Shown: one piece after another, positions 1-5,390 of the stretch
Numbering within the stretch: position 1 is the stretch's first letter
Layout: every line of letters starts with the position of its first letter
NCBI GenBank assembly: GCA_007127395.1
Contig: SKZL01000017.1
Span: 1 to 6,101, forward strand
Source of the DNA: Balneolaceae bacterium
GTDB lineage: Bacteria; Bacteroidota; Rhodothermia; Balneolales; Balneolaceae
Length of the DNA: 6,101 nucleotides
Direction: 5' to 3'
Program-made: the position numbers and the translations under genes
The notes under the pieces: model-generated
Database searches by the model: none
What the model was told of the DNA's origin: nothing
Seen by the model: the letters and a program-made list of their open reading frames with translations, nothing else

Positions 1-1721
1 AAGAGAAAAGATCACTGGCTACGCTGATTTACTATCCGGAAAACAAGTTACCACTGGTGCTTAAAAAAACGGATGATCCGGATGGGTGGTATAGAACAAC
101 CCTCTTCAGATTAATCAAACTTTGCAGAATCATCTCATCCAAATATACCAGAAGCCGTGTCCGTAAAGCACTCCCCACCGATTTTTCTTATGTCATTGAA
201 GAACTTTTACACCAGCAGGAAGGCATCTATGACCGGCAAGAGTATTACAGCAGTATCATTGACTCTATCATCTCAACCGGCCGTGCAGAGGCTTTTATTA
301 TTGCCTTGTCAAATCTGATTCAAAGGCTTTCCATTGCACATCTGCATCTGCTTGGCGACGTCTATGACCGTGGGCCCGGGGCACACATTATCATGGATAA
401 ACTGATGAAGTATCATTCACTCGATTTTCAATGGGGTAATCACGATATCGTCTGGATGGGTGCTGCTGCAGGCAGTGAAGCCTGTATCACAAATGTAATC
501 AGAGTCTCTTTACGATATGCCAATATGGAGACCCTTGAAAACGGTTACGCTATCAGTATGTTGCCGCTGGCCTCCTTTGCCATGGAGGAGTACAGTGATG
601 ACCCTTGTCTCCAATTTATCCCAAAAACTTCTTCTGGGAACTACTCGGAACATGAGAAGTTGTTGATGGCAAGAATGCACAAGGCAATCACCGTTATACA
701 ACTGAAACTGGAGGGTCAAATCATCAAAAGGCGACCCCATTTTCTTATGGATGACCGCCTTTTGCTCCATCAGATTAATCTTTCCGACGGTAGTGTAAAT
801 TTAAATGGGATGACCTATCCGCTGCTCGATTCAAATTTCCCAACTATCAATCCGGATGATCCTTATAAACTTTCAGCCAGAGAACAAAAGGTGATGCAAA
901 ATCTTAAACTCTCTTTCTCTCAAAGCAATACCCTGCAGGAGCATGTCCGTTTTCTTTACTCAAAAGGGAGTATGTACCGTACTTATAACGGAAATCTGCT
1001 CTATCATGGCTGTATACCGATGAATCCGGAGGGAACCATGCGCCGTTTTCACTTTGACGATAAATTGCACTCCCCCAAAGAGTTTATGGATCGGCTCGAC
1101 CGGCTGGTGCGGCAAGGCTATTTTGCAGTTACCGATCCTGAGAAAAAACAGTATGGAGAGGACACTATGTGGTATTTGTGGAGCGGTTCGCAGTCTCCGC
1201 TTTTCGGCAAAAACAAAATGGCCACCTTTGAAAGATACTTTATTGCTGATAGTGATACGCACAGTGAAGAGATGAACCCATATTATCAATACCGGACCAA
1301 TGCATCGGTCATGAAATTGATTCTGGAAGAGTTTGGTCTGGATCCGCAAAAGGGTCATGTCATTAACGGTCACGTTCCTGTAAAAGTTAGAAGCGGTGAG
1401 AAACCCTTAAAAGCAGGTGGAAAATTATTGGTTATTGATGGCGGTTTTGCAAAAGCTTATCAATCCAAAACCGGAATCGCCGGCTATACCCTGATATTTA
1501 ACTCGTATGGTATGCTTTTGGCATCACATGAACCTTTTGAATCAATTGAAAAAGCGATACGTGAAGAGCTCGATATACATTCCGAAATTCGTGTAGTTGA
1601 AAAAAACCCAAACCGTATCCGGGTTCGCGACACAGACGATGGAAAGGTGATCGCTAAAAAGATTCGTGATCTGCAAGAACTGCTGAACGCTTATCGAACG
1701 GGCTTGATCAAAGAGTCCTGA
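1..1721 (+). CDS. fbp: Class III fructose-1,6-bisphosphatase, 5'-truncated by window edge
   Basis: Hydrolyses fructose 1,6-bisphosphate to fructose 6-phosphate in gluconeogenesis; cytoplasmic, metal-dependent. The frame is open to the left edge (first full codon at 3-5), and the residues before the GTG at 57 (EKRSLATLIYYPE) match the conserved class III sequence, so that GTG is not the start. About 572 residues are visible; family members usually have about 640-670, so roughly the first 80-100, with the first metallophosphoesterase motif, lie outside. Visible hallmarks are GDVYDRG at 354-374, WGNHD near 432-446, YHGCIP near 1002-1019, NGHVPVK near 1363-1386 and VIDGGFAKAYQ near 1433-1465. This fold is unrelated to class I/II FBPases (known of the family). 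It ends in TGA at 1719-1721, converging on the prolidase gene. No frameshift or missing motif is seen in the visible part. Confidence 0.95.
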   Translation, partial: EKRSLATLIYYPENKLPLVLKKTDDPDGWYRTTLFRLIKLCRIISSKYTRSRVRKALPTDFSYVIEELLHQQEGIYDRQEYYSSIIDSIISTGRAEAFIIALSNLIQRLSIAHLHLLGDVYDRGPGAHIIMDKLMKYHSLDFQWGNHDIVWMGAAAGSEACITNVIRVSLRYANMETLENGYAISMLPLASFAMEEYSDDPCLQFIPKTSSGNYSEHEKLLMARMHKAITVIQLKLEGQIIKRRPHFLMDDRLLLHQINLSDGSVNLNGMTYPLLDSNFPTINPDDPYKLSAREQKVMQNLKLSFSQSNTLQEHVRFLYSKGSMYRTYNGNLLYHGCIPMNPEGTMRRFHFDDKLHSPKEFMDRLDRLVRQGYFAVTDPEKKQYGEDTMWYLWSGSQSPLFGKNKMATFERYFIADSDTHSEEMNPYYQYRTNASVMKLILEEFGLDPQKGHVINGHVPVKVRSGEKPLKAGGKLLVIDGGFAKAYQSKTGIAGYTLIFNSYGMLLASHEPFESIEKAIREELDIHSEIRVVEKNPNRIRVRDTDDGKVIAKKIRDLQELLNAYRTGLIKES

Positions 1722-1762
1722 TTACGACAAATCGCCGCTACATCTAACCCGAATATTTTCAC

Positions 1763-1798
1763 AGGCTGATAGCCTATGTACCGCAGCAGCGTTACATA
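1763..1798. other. Two adjacent small hairpins in convergent gap
   Basis: The gap between fbp and the prolidase gene holds two potential hairpins. AGGCT (1763-1767) pairs with AGCCT (1771-1775) around a 3-base loop. TATGTA (1775-1780) pairs with TACATA (1793-1798), then after one C/T mismatch CGC (1782-1784) pairs with GCG (1789-1791) around AGCA. Neither is followed by a T-run on the plus strand, so they are not a clear intrinsic terminator for fbp. They may stabilise 3' ends or assist termination, or they may be chance. Confidence 0.3.
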
Positions 1799-1802
1799 TA
1801 AG

Positions 1803-1836
1803 AAAAATGGCATTCGATATGGCCTTCCACATCGAA
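1803..1836 (-). terminator. Likely intrinsic terminator of the prolidase gene
   Basis: Read on the minus strand, arm TTCGATGTGG (1836-1827), loop AAGG and arm CCATATCGAA (1822-1813) form a 10-bp stem with one G-U wobble. Five bases later comes a T-run (TTTTTCT, 1807-1801). The stem starts one base after the prolidase TAA (1838-1840). On the plus strand the wobble becomes an A/C mismatch and no T-run follows, which supports the minus-strand assignment. The 5-base gap before the T-run is longer than ideal. Confidence 0.6.
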
Positions 1837-1837
1837 A

Positions 1838-3175
1838 TTAATGTTTCATCACCTCCTCAATGTCCAGTATCTCCTTCGGTACATCTGTCAGGTTTTCATA
1901 TCCGGTTTCCGTTACGATCAGGTTATCCTCAATCCGAATACCGCCAAAATCGTAAAGAGGTTCAATTCTCTCCGCATTTAAAAAACGTGAGTGCTCTTCA
2001 CTGTGCAGTGCTGGTTTTAGCAGTGCCGGGATGAAATATATACCGGGTTCGATGGTCACCACCATGCCGGGTTCCAGTTGGCGCCGGACTCTCAAAAACC
2101 GTATTCCCGGCCGGTCAATCCGATCCACACCCTTTGGATACCCCCCCACATCGTGAGTATCCAGCCCCAAAAAGTGTCCGAGTCCATGCGGAAAGAAAAG
2201 AGCAAAGAGGTTGTGCTGCATCATGTCATCAATTTCTCCTTTCACAATACCGATCTCTTTCAAACCAAGCAGAATGATCCTGCAAGCGGCCAGATGCAGA
2301 TCTTCCATCTTCATACCCGGACTAATCATCTCGATCGTCTTATTGAGCGCATCCAATACGACCTGGTATATTGCTGCCTGATCACCGGAAAAACGGCCTT
2401 TAACCGGATACGTTCTCGTGACGTCAGAAGCATATCCTCCATACTCATACCCTGCATCAATCAGAAAAAGCTCACCATCCATAATCTGCTTATCATTTCC
2501 TGTATAGTGCAGAATTGCGCTATTTATACCACCTGCATGAATACCCGAATAGGCAGGCTGTAACAACCCGTGCCGCTTTTGAAAGTAGTCATAAATCGCT
2601 TTTGTCTGATACTCATACATACCGGGTTTGATCGCTCTCATCACCTCCAAATGGGCGTGATTGTTAATTCTGGCAGCATACCGCATCTTCTCAAGCTCAT
2701 CCTCACTCTTGATACTTCTGCAGTAAGTAAGGGCATCCGACAGAGTTTCTGTATCAACCATAAAATCCCGGTTCAAATCCTCAATATACTCAGCTTGTGA
2801 TTCATCCAGACAGTAGATCAAAGATGGATTTAATCTCTTTAATATCGTCAGGAGTTCCTGATCAAAATAGAGGTGATCCGGCTGATAGAGCTCCTGCACT
2901 TCCTCCTGGGACCGGATACGACCATGCCAGACAGCGTACTGGGCATCTCTTTTGGGGCTGAAGAGAAAATATTCACCTGTACTGATAACGATCACTGCAT
3001 GGTAATCAGGCTCACCAATCCCGGTGGTATACCAAAAATTACTCTCCTGTCTGAAAGGCAATTCATAGTCTGTATTGTAGCGGTACATCGTTTCCGCTCC
3101 CTTTAGATAGATCACCCCATCTTGCCCCTCCTCAAAAAGTGACAGCAGTTTTTCACGGTGTAATTGATTCGACAT
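1838..3175 (-). CDS. Xaa-Pro dipeptidase (prolidase), M24B, eukaryotic PEPD-like
   Basis: Cytoplasmic dinuclear-metal peptidase of the pita-bread fold that cleaves Xaa-Pro dipeptides or N-terminal Xaa-Pro bonds. An N-terminal AMP_N-type domain (about 1-150) is followed by the M24 catalytic domain (about 160-435). The metal ligands are all present: D240 and D251 in the LIDAGYEYGGYASDVT stretch, H334 in PHGLGHFLG, E376 in TIEPGIYF and E416 in GGIRIED. H223, H330, H341 and R362 align with active-site residues of human prolidase, as does W83. FRQESNFWYTTGIGEP, HDVGGYPKGVDRID and RQLEPGM resemble PEPD more than E. coli PepP as I recall them. The 445 residues compare with about 440 for PepP and 493 for human PEPD. 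The ATG start has GAGGGG just upstream. An aminopeptidase P activity cannot be excluded by sequence alone. Confidence 0.93.
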   Translation of the reverse strand: MSNQLHREKLLSLFEEGQDGVIYLKGAETMYRYNTDYELPFRQESNFWYTTGIGEPDYHAVIVISTGEYFLFSPKRDAQYAVWHGRIRSQEEVQELYQPDHLYFDQELLTILKRLNPSLIYCLDESQAEYIEDLNRDFMVDTETLSDALTYCRSIKSEDELEKMRYAARINNHAHLEVMRAIKPGMYEYQTKAIYDYFQKRHGLLQPAYSGIHAGGINSAILHYTGNDKQIMDGELFLIDAGYEYGGYASDVTRTYPVKGRFSGDQAAIYQVVLDALNKTIEMISPGMKMEDLHLAACRIILLGLKEIGIVKGEIDDMMQHNLFALFFPHGLGHFLGLDTHDVGGYPKGVDRIDRPGIRFLRVRRQLEPGMVVTIEPGIYFIPALLKPALHSEEHSRFLNAERIEPLYDFGGIRIEDNLIVTETGYENLTDVPKEILDIEEVMKH

Positions 3176-3177
3176 AT

Positions 3178-3183
3178 CCCCTC
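3178..3183 (-). promoter_or_regulatory. Shine-Dalgarno site of the prolidase gene
   Basis: On the minus strand GAGGGG lies two bases before the ATG at 3175-3173; its GAGG core is four bases from the start, slightly close but usable. It supports the chosen start and is the clearest ribosome binding site in the window. Confidence 0.6.
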
Positions 3184-3213
3184 GTATAATTCTTTTTATG
3201 TTACCGGCTTAAA

Positions 3214-3228
3214 GAAAATCTGATTTTC
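3214..3228. promoter_or_regulatory. 15-bp palindrome, candidate operator in prolidase leader
   Basis: GAAAATC-T-GATTTTC is a perfect 7-1-7 inverted repeat; beyond one mismatch on each side it continues with AA/TT. It lies between the TATAAT at 3238-3243 and the prolidase start, beginning a few bases after the expected transcription start. That is a usual place for a repressor operator. The one-base spacer makes an RNA hairpin unlikely without melting the centre, so a dimeric protein site is the better guess. No regulator gene is adjacent. Confidence 0.35.
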
Positions 3229-3237
3229 CTTGCTACG

Positions 3238-3267
3238 ATTATACGTTAAAATAAAAATGTTTGTTTA
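3238..3267 (-). promoter_or_regulatory. Candidate promoter of the prolidase gene
   Basis: On the minus strand a perfect -10 hexamer TATAAT (3243-3238) lies 18 bases from TAAACA (3267-3262), which matches the TTGACA consensus at four of six positions. Transcription would start near 3231, leaving a leader of about 55 bases that includes the 15-bp palindrome and the ribosome binding site. If the organism is of the Bacteroidota group its primary sigma factor prefers a different -7/-33 pattern, which I do not see clearly here. The hexamers are therefore only suggestive. Confidence 0.4.
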
Positions 3268-3287
3268 AACTATCTGTTCTGAACAAC

Positions 3288-4211
3288 TTAAAAAAATTTC
3301 ATAATCTCATCCGTTAACTTTTGATGATAATCCGGGCGGAACTGTTTTAGCAGATCACATAATTTTTCAGTGATTTCACACTCTTCAATATGACCCTTCT
3401 TGTAAACTTTACCTGCTTTTTTCTTCTCAAGAAACAGCTGGTCCAAATTCATTGTAAACAGAGCTTCATTTATCCCTTTTTGATTAAATACTGCAATCAA
3501 AAATGATCCAATTCCCTCAAAACCAATGAATCCGACTGCCAGTTTTTCAGATTCTCCTATTGTATTTATTCGATAGTAATGATCCATAGGGAGAGGCAAC
3601 AGAGAGTCCCTGAAATTAAGATATCTGATTTTTGAGCCTTCATGATCTGCCCAAAAGTTGTGTAGTAGATCAATAGTGAACTTCTCTGATCCGCAAAATC
3701 CCCGATCAGACCAGTAACGAGCCTTCCTGGATGATTCAAATTCTGATCTCTTTAATATCTGGATTGGCAGCTCATTCAGATGCATTTTCTTCCCGTCTTT
3801 ATGAAAGAAGAGGTCCGAGACACCATTGCTCAATATCACAAATTTGGCTCCAACTTCACTATTATATTTTGCTGCTTGTTCTGCTGAGCCACTGCCCAAT
3901 GATATCTGGTCCGCTTTGCACTCGATCAGTATCAGCGGTTTCAGTTTTGAGTCGTAAAGTATCAGATCGGCACGCAGAGCATGTTCCTCTTGTCTCAGAT
4001 TGACCGCTGTTTCAAATCCTATTCTTGAACCTTTCCAATTTGTCTGATTCAGTAAAAATTCGACCCACTGTAAACGGACGCGCTCCTCCGGACGGTTTTT
4101 AAATCTTTTTTTTAAAACCGGATTGTATAGCCATTTTACCCGCCCATCAAATTTAAATATGGGGAAATGATTTCTTACGATACTCAAACTCATATCTGTA
4201 TCTCTGATCAT
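3288..4211 (-). CDS. Solitary HsdR N-terminal-type PD-(D/E)XK nuclease-fold protein
   Basis: The N-terminal half (about 25-155) matches the type I restriction enzyme R subunit N-terminal family (HSDR_N_2). YNPVLKKRFKNRPEERVR opens the domain, D82 follows Arg-Ala, E97 and K99 sit in LILIECKAD, and Q112-x3-Y116 gives the QxxxY element that follows the active site in HsdR nucleases. All the usual catalytic positions are therefore present. No helicase motor, hsdM or hsdS follows, so it is not a working type I restriction subunit. Residues about 160-307 match nothing I recognise; they are soluble, with hydrophobic strands around 224-242 and a Lys-rich C-terminus. The start is uncertain: ATG at 4211 gives 307 residues, while ATG at 4193 (residue 7) has AGAGA seven bases before it. 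DNA or RNA cleavage is inferred from the fold only; the substrate is unknown. Confidence 0.85.
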   Translation of the reverse strand: MIRDTDMSLSIVRNHFPIFKFDGRVKWLYNPVLKKRFKNRPEERVRLQWVEFLLNQTNWKGSRIGFETAVNLRQEEHALRADLILYDSKLKPLILIECKADQISLGSGSAEQAAKYNSEVGAKFVILSNGVSDLFFHKDGKKMHLNELPIQILKRSEFESSRKARYWSDRGFCGSEKFTIDLLHNFWADHEGSKIRYLNFRDSLLPLPMDHYYRINTIGESEKLAVGFIGFEGIGSFLIAVFNQKGINEALFTMNLDQLFLEKKKAGKVYKKGHIEECEITEKLCDLLKQFRPDYHQKLTDEIMKFF

Positions 4212-4282
4212 GAATTCAACAAATGAAGAAGATAAGCATCCTTTTCACAGAGAAACTATTCACGATTTTCCAGCCGGGATTG

Positions 4283-4453
4283 TCAGACAGTTAGTTTATA
4301 ACTGGTACAACTGCCCTCTTCTTTACCATTTTTTTCACACTCTTCCCGCTCTACAAATCCTTGTTTGGAAAACTCCAGAATCTCACCTTTTTTATCTGTT
4401 CGTCTCCATCTCCATTCGCCTTTAATATCCTGATAAATCTCACATTTGGGCAT
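4283..4453 (-). CDS. DUF1508 (YegP-like) miniprotein
   Basis: A 56-codon gene on the minus strand, from ATG at 4453-4451 to TGA at 4285-4283. The product begins MPKCEIYQDIKGEWRWRR and continues with KKGEILEFSKQGF and REECEKNG. This follows the DUF1508 pattern: EIY-x-D-x-x-GE-x-RWR, then NGE-like turn, S-x-x-G(F/Y), and a Cys/Asn helix start. One such unit is about 50 residues; E. coli YegP carries two, whereas single-unit forms are common in other bacteria and haloarchaea. An in-frame TAA four codons upstream leaves this ATG as the only sensible start. No Shine-Dalgarno site is evident. It lies 71 bp upstream of the HsdR-N-type gene on the same strand and may be cotranscribed with it. The molecular function of the family is not established; the C-terminus from about residue 40 is divergent. 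Confidence 0.72.
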   Translation of the reverse strand: MPKCEIYQDIKGEWRWRRTDKKGEILEFSKQGFVEREECEKNGKEEGSCTSYKLTV

Positions 4454-4482
4454 AGTATGATAGGTTTAATTGAAATTGTCAA
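4454..4482 (-). promoter_or_regulatory. Possible promoter abutting the DUF1508 start
   Basis: On the minus strand a perfect TTGACA (4482-4477) stands 17 bases from CATACT (4459-4454), a four-of-six match to TATAAT. The hexamer ends directly at the ATG of the DUF1508 gene, so a transcript would start near its third codon. Taken literally it would serve only the downstream nuclease gene, or the start codon would have to be reconsidered. The good -35 and spacing make it worth listing, but it may be chance in an AT-rich gap. Confidence 0.22.
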
Positions 4483-4483
4483 C

Positions 4484-4620
4484 TATAGACTATATCCCCT
4501 TTTTTTTGATCATAATCAACATCAGTCTCTTCCTCTTTTTGTTCTTCAAATGTCTTATGCTTTCACTACCTTAACTGTAGCTATATCTAAACCCGCTTAT
4601 AAACTAACCTAATTACTGAA
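4484..4620. other. AT-rich divergent intergenic region
   Basis: The divergent gap between the DUF1508 gene and the NYN gene spans 4454-4620, and it should hold the promoters for both directions. It contains an 11-bp palindrome TATAG-A-CTATA at 4484-4494 and a run of eight T at 4500-4507. A short inverted repeat TTGAT/ATCAA lies at 4506-4519, and TATAAA at 4598-4603, 17 bases before the NYN start, is a weak plus-strand -10 candidate without a good -35. On the minus strand, 4479-4562 is an open stretch of 28 codons without a start codon, encoding an acidic Lys/Glu-rich peptide. Confidence 0.4.
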
Positions 4621-5358
4621 ATGGAGCCTGATTCCACTCAAAAACTGGCCATTCTTATCGACGCTGATAATGCGCAACCCTCTATTACCGAAAATCTGCT
4701 TGCTGAGGTGGCCAAGTATGGAACTGCAAATGTAAAACGCATATACGGCGACTGGACTCAACCACAGTTACGTGGGTGGAAAGATCTTCTTCTTGAATAT
4801 TCAATTCAGCCGATTCAGCAATTCGGATATACTAAAGGGAAAAATGCTACTGACAGTGCATTGATTATCGATGCAATGGATCTACTCTATACCGGACGTT
4901 TTGATGGGTTTTGCCTTGTCACAAGCGACAGCGATTTTACCAAATTGGCTGCCAGAATCAGGGAATCCGGATTGGTTGTTTACGGTTTCGGTGAGAAAAA
5001 GACCCCTGAACCGTTCGTCTCTGCCTGCGATAAATTTATCTACACTGAGGTCCTTGCCAAAAGTGAGGATGAAAAAACGGATCAACGTAAAAAGTCGGCC
5101 AACTCTTTGAAACAGGATACCAAGCTGGTGGATTTGGTTCGCAATGCGATCGATGCCTCTTCAGATGAGAGCGGATGGGCTCACCTTGCCCCAGTTGGAA
5201 GCTACATCGCTAAGCAGTCTCCCGGTTTTGATCCCAGAAATTATGGGTACAGAAAACTCGGAGAACTACTAAACGCAATGAATCTATTTGAAATGGAAGA
5301 GCGTTCTGTTGGAGATGGCCATTCCAAAGCGATCTACATCAAGGATCGGCGGAAATAA
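4621..5358 (+). CDS. NYN domain (LabA/DUF88) protein with C-terminal OST-HTH/LOTUS-like domain
   Basis: The N-terminal NYN domain (about 8-145), a PIN-like ribonuclease fold, shows the acidic metal-binding pattern: D14 and D16 in AILIDADN, D78 and D84 in the KNATDSALIIDAMD stretch, D103 and D105 in VTSDSDF. A charged linker (about 146-164) leads to a C-terminal domain (about 165-243). This domain, with SSDESGWAHLAPVGSYI, PGFDPRNYGYRKLGELL and a final YIKDRR strand, is typical of the OST-HTH/LOTUS winged-helix module, a predicted RNA-binding domain. The combination suggests an RNA-targeted nuclease or RNA-processing regulator, but no bacterial substrate is known to me. An in-frame TAA eight codons upstream fixes the ATG at 4621 as the first possible start; no strong ribosome binding site precedes it. 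It is divergent from the DUF1508/nuclease pair and converges on the stress protein gene with a 32-bp gap lacking a clear terminator. Confidence 0.88.
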   Translation: MEPDSTQKLAILIDADNAQPSITENLLAEVAKYGTANVKRIYGDWTQPQLRGWKDLLLEYSIQPIQQFGYTKGKNATDSALIIDAMDLLYTGRFDGFCLVTSDSDFTKLAARIRESGLVVYGFGEKKTPEPFVSACDKFIYTEVLAKSEDEKTDQRKKSANSLKQDTKLVDLVRNAIDASSDESGWAHLAPVGSYIAKQSPGFDPRNYGYRKLGELLNAMNLFEMEERSVGDGHSKAIYIKDRRK

Positions 5359-5390
5359 AGCGTTCCGTATCTAAGCTCTTTCAAAAATTA

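Noticed and set aside
57..59. GTG as start codon of fbp
   Set aside because: The frame continues upstream to the window edge with residues conserved in class III FBPases, so the true start lies outside.
2078..2563. Plus-strand open frame of 161 codons inside the prolidase gene
   Set aside because: It is a shadow of a strongly conserved gene on the other strand; the product is rich in His, Ile and Cys and lacks domain features.
3263..3285. GTTTAAAC (3263-3270) and TGTTC-T-GAACA (3275-3285) palindromes after the nuclease gene as a terminator
   Set aside because: The stems are too short, the loops too small and the T-run is not next to the stem, so intrinsic termination is not supported; the symmetry may be chance.
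3288..4211. A complete type I restriction-modification locus
   Set aside because: No methyltransferase, specificity subunit or helicase motor motifs are found in the neighbouring genes.
4210..4425. Plus-strand open frame of 71 codons
   Set aside because: It overlaps the nuclease start and the DUF1508 gene on the opposite strand, and no recognisable protein pattern is present.
4361..4612. Plus-strand open frame of 83 codons
   Set aside because: It is antisense to the DUF1508 gene over its first part, encodes a hydrophobic Phe/Leu-rich stretch from AT-rich DNA, and has no ribosome binding site or family resemblance.
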